From the NCBI RefSeq assembly GCF_009905215.1, contig NZ_CP047593.1:558001-622000 (forward strand): a stretch of 64,000 nt of DNA. The letters are read 5' to 3'. The first letter of the stretch is position 1; the number at the start of each line of letters is the position of its first letter. Positions 52,681-61,981 of the stretch are shown here, in pieces. Under the pieces are notes generated by a model. It made no database searches and was not told where the DNA came from. It saw only the letters and a list, made by a program, of their open reading frames with translations. Both the position numbers and the translations under genes were made by a program. This DNA comes from Tichowtungia aerotolerans. GTDB taxonomy: Bacteria > Verrucomicrobiota > Kiritimatiellia > Kiritimatiellales > Tichowtungiaceae.

Positions 52681-54486
52681 TCACTCGCTCAGTTCCACTT
52701 CGAGCTTCAGAAACGACTGCGTTTCCTCTGCGGTTGATATCCGGGTGGTTACGCTCTCGAATTCGTCATCAATTGGAGACGAACTAAGTTCTTTGATCAC
52801 ATTGGTCATGGCAGCAGTTACCAGTTCGGTACCTGACACAACCGTATAGCTCAACTGGCGATCGGCAGCATCGAGACGGCGAATGTAGGTGTAATATAAC
52901 CAGTTCGATCCTCCGTCTTCGCCTATACTGAAGACCGGCAGCACACTCGCGGCATCGGAGCCTGTCGGGTTTCCGCCCAGAGCATACTCAAGCAGGTTGT
53001 TCATAGAGTCCTGGTCAGGATCGTCAGCATAGCCGGACGATTCTCCGAGCATCGGGTACTGGTCGATCCATGTGGAATAAGTGTTGAGTTCCAAAACGGC
53101 AGGCAGCACCTGCAGTTTAAAATTGTCGAAAACAGCTTCCGGCGAACTCCCGGAAGATTCTCCGTGCCAGAGATAAAGACCGCCGTAACCGCCGTCAAAA
53201 ACCACCGAAGAGGCCGATGATACAATCTGGTTTAAAACCGTGCTGCTCCCTTTTTCAGTGATTGTATAATCAATGGTTCCCGCCGAGTCGCAGGAGACCG
53301 TAAAAGTATACATTTTCCCAGCTACCGAGTTGGAAATCATGCTGGCATTACCGGCTTCCACATTGGAAATCGATCCGTTCACCACTTTCACAACCTGCGC
53401 CTGAGTGGTTCCGGTTTTGATACGAAGCGCATAAAAGTTGTTTTCGTCCTGAATATTAAAAGCCACGCCTGCATACGTTCCGATGTTTTTTGTCCGAACA
53501 TCCGCCGTAAACATCCAGTTGGTTCCGTCTCCTGCGGTCCCCGCATTCATGGCCAGGCCGGTATTGTATATCATATAGTTCATATCAATGTCTGCAGGCG
53601 CATCAAAGTTCAGCTCGTCACCCTTTCTGGCAATCCGAAAGGCATTTATAGTTTCATAAGGATTGACCCAGCCTACTCCGATAGCCTCGACGGCATTTGT
53701 GGAATAGTACCACGATCCATCAAACGGATCATACAGCTCTGTTCCCTGCGAATAATCAACGGGTACAACTGTCTGAATGCTGAAATTATCGAAACCCGCC
53801 TCGGGAGAGTTGCCGGCAGCTTCTCCGTGCCAAAGATAAAGCCCCCCGTACCCGCCGTCGAAAACAACTGAAGCGGTCGATGATGTAACCTGATTGAGTA
53901 CGATACTGCTTCCCTTTTCGGTGATGGTGTAATCAATGGTCCCCGCTTCGTCGCATGTAATGGTAAAAGTGTACAGCTGCCCTGCCTCTGTGTTCGATAC
54001 CATACTGGTGCTGCCGGCTTCTACATTGGAGACCGATCCGTTCACCACTTTCACAACCTGGGCCTGAGTAGTTCCGGTTTTGATGCGAAGCGCATAGAAG
54101 TTGTTTTCGTCCTGAATATTGAAGGCAACTCCGGCATAAGTACCGTTGATTTTCGTCCGGACATCCGCGGAAAGAGTCCAATTGGTTCCGTCGCCTGCCG
54201 AAGTTCCAGCGGCCAGTTCCATCCCTGTATTGTAGATTATGTAGTTCATGTCGATACCCGAAGGTGCATCGAAATTCAATTCATTATCTTTGATAGCAAC
54301 CCGGAAGGCGCTTGTGGTTTCATAGGGGTTGACCCAACCCGCTCCTATCGACTCGGCGGCATTCGTAGAATAGCTGGTTGCACCGTCAAATGTATCTGTA
54401 AAACTAAACCCTGCGGCCCAACCTGAGCTGTACCCCAGACAAAGCAAAACGATCATTGCCGTTCCTGCTGTTTTTATTCTCTTCAT
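52681..54486 (-). CDS. secreted protein with two tandem beta-sandwich domains
   Basis: A 601-residue exported protein, signal peptide at about 1-25. It consists of two repeats of about 210 residues (27-238 and 243-455) that are almost the same in long stretches (AGVAFNIQDENNFYALRIKT occurs in both). Each ends in a FDNF word. The domain looks like the concanavalin-type sandwiches of 3-keto-disaccharide hydrolase or LamG proteins, and a single copy ends the protein encoded at 55929-58508. The C-terminus has a DPDQDSMNNLLEYALGGNP calcium-type linker and a terminal sandwich common in PVC secreted proteins. No catalytic residues could be assigned. AAAGGAG precedes the ATG and a consensus promoter lies about 90 bp upstream. 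Confidence 0.7.
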   Translation of the reverse strand: MKRIKTAGTAMIVLLCLGYSSGWAAGFSFTDTFDGATSYSTNAAESIGAGWVNPYETTSAFRVAIKDNELNFDAPSGIDMNYIIYNTGMELAAGTSAGDGTNWTLSADVRTKINGTYAGVAFNIQDENNFYALRIKTGTTQAQVVKVVNGSVSNVEAGSTSMVSNTEAGQLYTFTITCDEAGTIDYTITEKGSSIVLNQVTSSTASVVFDGGYGGLYLWHGEAAGNSPEAGFDNFSIQTVVPVDYSQGTELYDPFDGSWYYSTNAVEAIGVGWVNPYETINAFRIARKGDELNFDAPADIDMNYMIYNTGLAMNAGTAGDGTNWMFTADVRTKNIGTYAGVAFNIQDENNFYALRIKTGTTQAQVVKVVNGSISNVEAGNASMISNSVAGKMYTFTVSCDSAGTIDYTITEKGSSTVLNQIVSSASSVVFDGGYGGLYLWHGESSGSSPEAVFDNFKLQVLPAVLELNTYSTWIDQYPMLGESSGYADDPDQDSMNNLLEYALGGNPTGSDAASVLPVFSIGEDGGSNWLYYTYIRRLDAADRQLSYTVVSGTELVTAAMTNVIKELSSSPIDDEFESVTTRISTAEETQSFLKLEVELSE

Positions 54487-54574
54487 CCCCGACTCCTTTC
54501 TTTTTTGTTTTCACCTCAACGGACCCCGGATCGGCACCGATCCCGCCCAAAATCACTTCTTTTGCAACGGATCT

Positions 54575-54602
54575 ATTATATCCGAACCCTCGTCAATGTC
54601 AA
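54575..54602 (-). promoter_or_regulatory. consensus sigma-70 promoter
   Basis: Minus strand TTGACA-N16-TATAAT, matching both hexamers exactly, preceded by an AT-rich, UP-like stretch. The leader of about 80 nt holds the inverted repeat GGATCGG-TG-CCGATCC before the ribosome site of the gene at 54486. Confidence 0.75.
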
Positions 54603-54762
54603 AAAATTTTTACAATATACCCCTTTTTGTATACTATATATACTCAAAAGGCGAGATTTCCTGTTTACTGAAATAATCCAACTCGCCGAAAAAACAAAAG
54701 GAAGCACAAATAGATACCCCAAGACACTGGTAAAAATGTGTTTACAAAAACAGGACCCGCCA

Positions 54763-55899
54763 CTAATCGGAAGGAGCGCTAACCACTTGATTCAATTCAA
54801 CCGTTTCCGAAGCGGATTTTTTTAGAATCACATCTTCTTCGCTAAACGTTGCCATATAAATATGACGTTCTTCAGTACGGTTATAATCATAAACAATCCG
54901 AATAAGCCCATCAGATGACTGCTGTCCATCCGGATAAGACACTCCGTGTCGTTTATCAAGCAGCAAACCACCAACCCAGGTTCCCCCATCATCGGTGGAA
55001 AGAAAAGCCGTCAGGTGCGAGCGCCCGGTTTTTTTCATAATAGCCCCGTGTTTAACAAGCAAGAGATTTCCGGAAGCCAAACGAGTAATAAAAAATCGAC
55101 TGCTGGGATGCAAAATGTCAGAAGGAGTCAGAGCGGTCCATGTCGACCCCCGATCCATTGATATACTTTCTCCGATTCCATATTTTGTGCGTACCAGCAT
55201 CCAAAGAGTTCCATTTTTACGTTCGACAATCGTGTGCTCATCGTACGCACGGACATCAACCGGAATATTACACCCTCCGCGTACCGCCCAGGTTTTTCCA
55301 GAATCCTTTGATACAACCATTCGAGCGCTACAATCCATTGTTTTCCAAATGGAAACCGGAAGAACCCATTCCCCGGTTAAAAGCACAACCGGCTTACACA
55401 TCATAACACCGTCCGTCAGACGACGAGGACAGCCCCACTGCGGGCTCTCCAAATCGGGAGTATCAGTGGTTAGGCACCACACCCCGGCAACACTGCCGTC
55501 ATGCCCCACAGCTTGCGCCCAAAACAGGAACAACCTGCCATCAGGGGCCACCCAGACCTCCGGGTCAAACGCACGCACCGGACCAGTTCCATCAGGATCA
55601 ACCACCAATACTTCTTTCCACGTCTTCCCGCCATCTGCGCTTGTACTGACAACAACATAATTATTCTCATCTTCATCAGGCGTAACTCCGGCGTACCAGA
55701 CACTCCATAGACGGCCACCGGCAGCAACAGCCAAACTTGGAATGCCTTGAAACTGCCGGTCGGCAACTGCATGTCCGGCCTCCGGCGGTCCAAGATATCG
55801 GGGAGGATGCTTGAATAAATCAGGAACTTCAGCGGCTGATAGTAACATCGGGGACAGCACCGAAAACAGAAGGATCATGGCTGCACACATCATATTCAT
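54763..55899 (-). CDS. secreted sialidase-fold (BNR/Asp-box) protein
   Basis: A six-bladed beta-propeller with four Asp-box repeats: STSADGGKTW, SKDSGKTW, SMDRGSTW and STDDGGTW. It begins with a signal peptide (MNMMCAAMILLFSVLSPML) from the ATG at 55899, which has GGGAGAG at good distance. A start at 55929 (TGATG join with the previous stop codon) is also possible. About 378 residues, near the size of a bare GH33-type catalytic domain; many PVC relatives are exo-alpha-sialidase-like with unknown substrate. Last gene of the operon that starts beyond the right edge. Confidence 0.78.
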   Translation of the reverse strand: MNMMCAAMILLFSVLSPMLLSAAEVPDLFKHPPRYLGPPEAGHAVADRQFQGIPSLAVAAGGRLWSVWYAGVTPDEDENNYVVVSTSADGGKTWKEVLVVDPDGTGPVRAFDPEVWVAPDGRLFLFWAQAVGHDGSVAGVWCLTTDTPDLESPQWGCPRRLTDGVMMCKPVVLLTGEWVLPVSIWKTMDCSARMVVSKDSGKTWAVRGGCNIPVDVRAYDEHTIVERKNGTLWMLVRTKYGIGESISMDRGSTWTALTPSDILHPSSRFFITRLASGNLLLVKHGAIMKKTGRSHLTAFLSTDDGGTWVGGLLLDKRHGVSYPDGQQSSDGLIRIVYDYNRTEERHIYMATFSEEDVILKKSASETVELNQVVSAPSD

Positions 55900-55928
55900 A
55901 AGAAGGCTCTCCCGTTTTTTTATCTTCA

Positions 55929-58508
55929 TCAGTGCATCATCACTGAAAAATTATCAAATAAGACATCCGGCACATCAGAGCTGGACGCCGAACGCACATA
56001 CAATCCGGCAGCTCCGCCCGTAAAATTCTGAGCAGCATCCTTGCCCTCTGTCGTTGGATTCAGAATTGCGGTACCCGCCGGATCGGTAATTTCAAAATTA
56101 AACTGATACTCCTCTGTGGACCGAACCCGAATAGTATAAAGTGTTCCAACCGAAAACTCTGTGAGCGCATCCTCTTTGGTGACACAGGCGGAAATGACCC
56201 CATTCACCACTCTGACGAGCTGATACCAGCGCGTTCCCGCCCGGAACCGCACGGCATAGAAATTATCCTGATCCTGATAATTGAAGACGACGCCGCCCCA
56301 AGCGTAGGTAAACATTCCGGCAACATCTGCTGAAACATCAAACCCACGTCCGTCGCCACTGATCGTTTCCTGTGCGGTATGCTGTAAAACGTATTCTCCG
56401 GCAACGTTGTAATCCGCTGCAAGCATCCCGTTCTGAAGCGCCCAGTTGACCGGGGATTCAGAAGTCCATTCATCGCCGATAACCTCGGTATTAGAAGAAA
56501 AGGTCGTGTCTGCACGGTCAAAACTGTCTTGGACCTCATCGTTAAACTTCAGGGTGAACAGTTCCGCCTTTTCAAGTGAAATCCGAAGTTTGACCGGAGC
56601 CGACGGCAAATTCATAACGCCGCCATTCGACCAGCTTAGCGGCGCGTACACGTCATCCCCTTTAAACACAGCAGCGTTTTGTCCGCAGTATTCGGCCAAT
56701 TCATTTCCGTATGTATCCAACACCTCCACCACAATGCATCCGTCGGGATCCGTCGCAGCATTGATCGAAAGTCCACCGGCAACCAACAACGGTTTTGTAA
56801 TAATTTCTGCCTGGCATTGTTCCGGAGAAGCACCGATCCAGCCATCCTGTCGATAACGCATAAACACCGGTGTAAACATCTGCGTTTTGGTCATGTCGCA
56901 GATTTCCTGCCAGGAGTCGTACCAGTTCATCACCGGAGAATTCTCCACGCCGTACTCTCCAACCATACGCCCGTCAAAACGGTCGGCATAAAACTCCGGT
57001 GTCACAAACGAGCGGTCATCCTTACTGTAAACAGACATGAACATAAAATGCAGAACATTGATGCACTGCATAGGTTCGTAACAATATCGGTCCCAGCTCA
57101 TGCGAGTACGGTTGCCGGTTGTGATGGAATATCCGTAGTTGAAGGTTCCGGGTGCGCCGTTTCGGAGAAACGGCTCTCCACCCGGCACCCGGTTCCAGCA
57201 AATCCCGTCTCGGCTGTATGCCAGCTCCGTGTACACCTTCTGGCGCTGTACGTCGTATATCTTGTGATAGGCAAACTCCAGGCGGCGGTCCTCTTCGTAC
57301 CACATGTCCACACCATAGTGCTGCGTGGACCACGGATCGTCGAGCGTCGGGGCGTCAAAGAAACGCGGCGTCCAGTTCACCCCGTTGGTTGTGCTCCACG
57401 TGACCATAATCCGCTCCGCCAGATTGTTGTCGTAATGCACAAGAAAAGGATCGTGCCGCGGAATCAGGCGGGACTGATAACAACTCAGAGTCTTTCCGTC
57501 CCGACTCAGGCGGGCCTCACCGAAATTATCATTGGAGTCCGCCCACGTTCCAATCTCATCCAATGCAAAAAGATGCTTATCAATCGTAATCGGATCGCCT
57601 AAAATTAAAACTTCGCCGCCAGGCTTTTCCCACACGGCAATCCGACTGCGGTACGGAATCGGAATATCCCCCCACATAACATTTTCTTCTGTTCCCGACC
57701 AGCGGACCCTCACCTGAGACAAATCGACTTCTCCATCCACCGCCGGATCATACCTTCTGTAAATCGGATTAGCCGGCGCCGTGGACGGCGTTGATAAATT
57801 GACGAGCGAACAATCCTTATGCCGAGCCGCAGGAGCAGAAACCACAGTCCAGTTTTCCAAGTCGGTACTCTGCACCCAGTAATTGCTCACCGTCTGTCGC
57901 GAAGCCGTTTGGGCCAGAATTTCTACGTTAAGCTTTCCATTGGAATCCATCCAGAAACTCTGGATTGAGTTTCTGGGACATTTGAGTTCAGGCCGGCTGT
58001 TCCAAGGTTCAACCGGAACCAGTTCCGCCGGGTGAACCTCCCGTTTCAGTCCGCGGGTTTGTTCCAGATACCAGTCGTCGACAAAAAACATTTTGTCGCC
58101 ACCGACAGAAAACGGCCCGTCCGGCGGCTCGGGAGGAATGATTGTCTGCTTGCGAATGCCGCGCACCAGAGGCTCCGCAGCATCCCCGTCCACCGAAACA
58201 AACACCTTATATTCCCCGTCCGGCCAGCTGCTGATATCAATCAGCTCTTCACTGCGCAACCCCGGCCCGGAAAGCGTAACCGTCTGAGGGGGTGCCGGAA
58301 CCTGCAATGTATTCTGCTCCTGAAACGACATCGTCACCGACATAACATCATCGGCGCTGTGTCTCTCAAATACCATAATCGCTGTATCCGTATTCAGATA
58401 AGCCGGCAGCCTGGATTCCACATTCAGCTGGTCTGTTTGCACTGCGGAAGCTGTTTCGACCGCAAAGAACAGATTCAGCAATACCGTTATTCCCGAGAAC
58501 CAATGCAT
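55929..58508 (-). CDS. secreted GH32/43-like beta-propeller protein with C-terminal sandwich
   Basis: An 859-residue exported protein of no named family. Signal peptide to about 23; a beta-sandwich; then propeller-like words GGDKMFFVDDWYLEQ, IAVWEKPGGEVLILGDP and FDAPTLDDPWSTQHYGVDMW. These recall uncharacterised PVC proteins with a GH32/GH43-like fold. About 650 residues are closely similar to the next gene upstream (58553-60523). The extra C-terminal 200 residues are the same type of sandwich as in the protein at 52681. GGAGGT precedes the double ATG at 58511/58508. Gene order suggests a glycosidase or lyase acting with the GH78-like enzyme; no catalytic residues are assigned. Confidence 0.6.
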   Translation of the reverse strand: MHWFSGITVLLNLFFAVETASAVQTDQLNVESRLPAYLNTDTAIMVFERHSADDVMSVTMSFQEQNTLQVPAPPQTVTLSGPGLRSEELIDISSWPDGEYKVFVSVDGDAAEPLVRGIRKQTIIPPEPPDGPFSVGGDKMFFVDDWYLEQTRGLKREVHPAELVPVEPWNSRPELKCPRNSIQSFWMDSNGKLNVEILAQTASRQTVSNYWVQSTDLENWTVVSAPAARHKDCSLVNLSTPSTAPANPIYRRYDPAVDGEVDLSQVRVRWSGTEENVMWGDIPIPYRSRIAVWEKPGGEVLILGDPITIDKHLFALDEIGTWADSNDNFGEARLSRDGKTLSCYQSRLIPRHDPFLVHYDNNLAERIMVTWSTTNGVNWTPRFFDAPTLDDPWSTQHYGVDMWYEEDRRLEFAYHKIYDVQRQKVYTELAYSRDGICWNRVPGGEPFLRNGAPGTFNYGYSITTGNRTRMSWDRYCYEPMQCINVLHFMFMSVYSKDDRSFVTPEFYADRFDGRMVGEYGVENSPVMNWYDSWQEICDMTKTQMFTPVFMRYRQDGWIGASPEQCQAEIITKPLLVAGGLSINAATDPDGCIVVEVLDTYGNELAEYCGQNAAVFKGDDVYAPLSWSNGGVMNLPSAPVKLRISLEKAELFTLKFNDEVQDSFDRADTTFSSNTEVIGDEWTSESPVNWALQNGMLAADYNVAGEYVLQHTAQETISGDGRGFDVSADVAGMFTYAWGGVVFNYQDQDNFYAVRFRAGTRWYQLVRVVNGVISACVTKEDALTEFSVGTLYTIRVRSTEEYQFNFEITDPAGTAILNPTTEGKDAAQNFTGGAAGLYVRSASSSDVPDVLFDNFSVMMH

Positions 58509-58552
58509 CATTCACCTCCATAGCCTGAACAACCGAGAGCTATCCATAATCG

Positions 58553-60523
58553 TTAAAACGTCAGTGCAAAAACTTCTGCCTTCTCCAGCGTGATCCGCAG
58601 CTTGAACGGCCCGACCGGCAACTCCCTGATTATTCCATTCGACCAGGCCAGAGATGCGTTCACATCATCACCTTTAAACACTGCGGCGTTCCGCCCGCTG
58701 TATTCCTCAATTTCGTTGCCGTCGGAATCGAGCACTTCGACCATCAAAAAGCCGTCCGGTTTGGTTTCTGCATTCACGGCCAGTCCGCCTGCGGAGAGCA
58801 GAGGTTTGGTGACAATCTGTGCGCGGCGCTTGGCCGGCGACGCACCGATCCAGCCATCCTGCCGATACCGCACAAACGTCGGTGTGAACATTTGCGTTTT
58901 GGCAACTTCACACATTTCCTCCCATGAGCTGTGCCAGTTCATGATCGGCGAATTTTCGACCCCGTGTTCCCCGACCATGCGCCCGCCGAACCGCGTGGCG
59001 AAAAATTCCGGCGTCACGAATGAACGGTCATCCTTTCGGTTCACCTGAAGGAACATAAAGTGCAGCACGTTGATGCACTGCGCCGGCTCATAGTAATAGC
59101 CGTCCCATGCCATCCGGGTCCGGTTTCCGGTTGTAATGGAATATCCGTAATTAAATGTTCCCGGAGCACCGTTATCCATAAACGGCTTGCCGTTCTTCAT
59201 CCGGTTCCAGGAAATCCCGTCACGGCTGGAAAGCACCTCCGTGTAGACTTTCTGATGCTGCACATCATAGATCTTCAAATACGCGAACGCCAGGCGGCGA
59301 TCCTCTTCGTACCAGATATCCACACCGTAGTGCTGCGTGCCCCATGGATCTTCGAGCGTCGGCGCATCGAAAAAGCTCGGGTTCCAATCCACGCCGTTGG
59401 TCGTGCTCCACGTAACGAGAATCCGGTCGGACAGGTTATTGTCATAGTAGGCCCGGAACGGATCATGCCGCGGGATGCGGCGGGCCTGATAGCAACTCAG
59501 CGTTTTCCCGTCCGGACTGAAGCGCACGTCACCGAAATTATCATTCGAATCCCGCCACGTACCGATTTCGTCATCGTCAAAATTTCCTTTATCCACCGTA
59601 ATGGGGTCTCCCAACACGAGGACTTCTCCGCCCGGTTTTTCCCACACAGCAATCCGGCTGCGGTGAGGAATCGGGATATCGCCCCACATCTGGTTTTTCT
59701 TAAAGCCTGAATAACGAACCCGCACCTGAGATAAATCGACCTTGCCGTCCGCCTCCGGGTCGTAGCGCCTGTACACGGGATGATCGGGCAACCGGGATAC
59801 ATTCGCCGACAAATCAGCCAGCCGGCAGTCGCTGTGCCTCGCACCCGGACCGTCCACAATGGTCCAGTTTTCCAAATCGGTGCTTTGCGCCCAGTAGTTG
59901 GTGCCCGACTTCATTGACGACGTTTTCGCCTCAATCTTCACATTGAACCGGCCGTCCGAATCCACCCGGAAATCCTGAATCGAGTTTCTGACATGCTTGA
60001 GCTTCGGATTGCTCTTCCACGGCTCCACCGGAACCAGTTCCGCCGGATGGATTTCCCGCTGCAATCCGGCAGTGGTTTCAAAATACCAGTCATCCACAAA
60101 ATACATTTTGTCACCACCGACAGAAAACGGTCCGGACGGAGCCTGCGGCGGCAGTGTGGTCTGTTTGCGAATACCGCGCACCAAAGGAGCTTCGACAGAA
60201 CCGGTTTCGGAAATAAACACCTTGAATTCCCCATCCGGCCAGTCGCTGATATCCAGCGAAAGTTCCGTCCGGTGGCTCGGCCCCGAAAGTGTGAACGTTT
60301 TGGGCTCCGCCGGAACAAACTGCGTATTCTGCTCGCGGAATGAAAGCGTAACGGAAATCTCCTCCACAACATCGTCCCGCTCAAAAACCAGCACGGCCGT
60401 ATCCATATTCAGATAGGCCGACAGGCGCGATTCCACCCGAATCCGGCCCGCCAGGGTTTCAGAAAAAGCAGTACCTGCCGCCAACAGGCTCAACAGAACA
60501 ATCAGATTCAAAAACAGCCTCAT
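58553..60523 (-). CDS. secreted GH32/43-like beta-propeller protein, short paralogue
   Basis: A 656-residue paralogue of the preceding description, collinear with it from the signal peptide (residues 1-21) to KLRITLEKAEVFALTF and ending there, without the C-terminal sandwich. Conserved charged words shared by both (GTWxDSNDNFG, RIPRHDPF, GVDIWYEEDRRL, RYRQDGWIGASP) are candidates for the active site. GAGGAGAT precedes the ATG, which directly follows the transporter stop codon (TAAATG). The tandem pair suggests division of labour on related linkages. Confidence 0.6.
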   Translation of the reverse strand: MRLFLNLIVLLSLLAAGTAFSETLAGRIRVESRLSAYLNMDTAVLVFERDDVVEEISVTLSFREQNTQFVPAEPKTFTLSGPSHRTELSLDISDWPDGEFKVFISETGSVEAPLVRGIRKQTTLPPQAPSGPFSVGGDKMYFVDDWYFETTAGLQREIHPAELVPVEPWKSNPKLKHVRNSIQDFRVDSDGRFNVKIEAKTSSMKSGTNYWAQSTDLENWTIVDGPGARHSDCRLADLSANVSRLPDHPVYRRYDPEADGKVDLSQVRVRYSGFKKNQMWGDIPIPHRSRIAVWEKPGGEVLVLGDPITVDKGNFDDDEIGTWRDSNDNFGDVRFSPDGKTLSCYQARRIPRHDPFRAYYDNNLSDRILVTWSTTNGVDWNPSFFDAPTLEDPWGTQHYGVDIWYEEDRRLAFAYLKIYDVQHQKVYTEVLSSRDGISWNRMKNGKPFMDNGAPGTFNYGYSITTGNRTRMAWDGYYYEPAQCINVLHFMFLQVNRKDDRSFVTPEFFATRFGGRMVGEHGVENSPIMNWHSSWEEMCEVAKTQMFTPTFVRYRQDGWIGASPAKRRAQIVTKPLLSAGGLAVNAETKPDGFLMVEVLDSDGNEIEEYSGRNAAVFKGDDVNASLAWSNGIIRELPVGPFKLRITLEKAEVFALTF

Positions 60524-61981
60524 TTATATCTCCTCTTTGTTTTTGCGCATTTTTTCCATAAATCCACGGTCCACCGGATATTTGCGTAGAAGAACAAAAG
60601 ATACCGCCAACAGGACCGGGCCACACAGGAAAGTTATCACGGAAATATTGCGGGCGGCTTCAACGGTCTGGCTGTCTGCTTTGGAAACAATCCCGGCCAG
60701 TGCAATGAGTTGGCCCGTCAGCATCATGCCGATGCCATTGGAGGCCTTCATGAAAAAGCTCAACACAGAAGCATATCCCCCATCATTTGCATTCCCGGTT
60801 TTTTCCTGATGAATCTCTGATACGTCTGCAATCATGGATGTGGCCAGCGGAATCATAACCCCGCAGCCACCCCACCAAAGGGCCTGCAGGATTCCAAAAA
60901 CAATGACAGCGATCGGGATCTGAAAACCGGCGACCGTACAAACAGCCTGAGGCGACAATATGCCTCCGGTAAAAGTGATCAGCAGTGCAAGCGATCCGAC
61001 TGCGCTGATGCCCATCCCGATAAATCCGGCCCGCTTTTTGTCGAACCGCTTCACCAGAACCGGCAGGTTCAGCGCGAACAGCGCAAATGCCAGCATGCCG
61101 CCGCAATGCACAAAGGCCTTTTGCATCCCGGTAAATTTCATATAAAACACATAGGTAAACATCTGGACCTGAGACGTCAGGAAAATACCCAGCAGAGCAA
61201 CCCCGAGGAATCCGAATACATACCAGGCCAGGCGGTCTTTCAGAATCGCTCCTATCTCCTGCGCAAACACTTTGAGGCTTTTACCCTCAAGCTGTTCCTG
61301 GCGATTATCGACCGCATACCGGCGCGTATTGAAAACACAGGCGCCGACCGCGATCAGAATCGCGACGGTTAAACACCCACCCATGATCAAATAATTCTGA
61401 GCAATCAGCGTTCCGTCGATGCGCTCTCCGCCTTCGCCGACTCCGTCCTTAAAAAACAGAGTCCAGGCCAGCATTGTAAAAAGCAAGTTGGTCGTCTGGT
61501 TCACAAAAAAGCGTGCACCCTGCAGCCGGGAACGGTCCACATATTCGGGACACATCTCAAAACCCAGAGCCAAATACGGAATAATGAAAACGGTCGAAGC
61601 CGTGCGCAGCAGAACATTCATCAGAAGCACGCAGAAAAACACACCGGCCATAGACGACAGCCGGCCCGGCAGCACCCAAAGCAGAAAAAAGGAGAGCGCC
61701 AGCACCACACCGCCGCCAACCATATAAGGAATGCGCCGGCCAAACCGGCTGCGCGTATTGTCGGAAATACACCCCATCAGAGGGTCCGTGATTGCATCCC
61801 AGAACAGCGTAATGCTGAGCGCCAGCCCCGCATGAACCGGATTCAACCCGAGAACCTGCGTGTAATACAACATCGCAAAAGTCGCGATTCCGTTCATCGT
61901 GATTGACACCGCCCCGTCACCGAGGGCATACCCGAAAATCTTACCACCGGAAACCGGCTTCACATCAACGCCCGAACTCAT
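60524..61981 (-). CDS. GPH-family sugar:cation symporter (MelB-like)
   Basis: Inner-membrane transporter of the glycoside-pentoside-hexuronide family in the MFS, 485 residues, about 12 membrane segments. The diagnostic loop DAITDPLMGCISDNTRSRFG occurs near residue 60. It imports a mono- or oligosaccharide with Na+ or H+, probably one released by the GH78-like enzyme. The start is the ATG at 61981 with AAGGGG upstream; it overlaps the end of the GH78-like gene by 17 nt, so the two are translationally coupled. Confidence 0.9.
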   Translation of the reverse strand: MSSGVDVKPVSGGKIFGYALGDGAVSITMNGIATFAMLYYTQVLGLNPVHAGLALSITLFWDAITDPLMGCISDNTRSRFGRRIPYMVGGGVVLALSFFLLWVLPGRLSSMAGVFFCVLLMNVLLRTASTVFIIPYLALGFEMCPEYVDRSRLQGARFFVNQTTNLLFTMLAWTLFFKDGVGEGGERIDGTLIAQNYLIMGGCLTVAILIAVGACVFNTRRYAVDNRQEQLEGKSLKVFAQEIGAILKDRLAWYVFGFLGVALLGIFLTSQVQMFTYVFYMKFTGMQKAFVHCGGMLAFALFALNLPVLVKRFDKKRAGFIGMGISAVGSLALLITFTGGILSPQAVCTVAGFQIPIAVIVFGILQALWWGGCGVMIPLATSMIADVSEIHQEKTGNANDGGYASVLSFFMKASNGIGMMLTGQLIALAGIVSKADSQTVEAARNISVITFLCGPVLLAVSFVLLRKYPVDRGFMEKMRKNKEEI

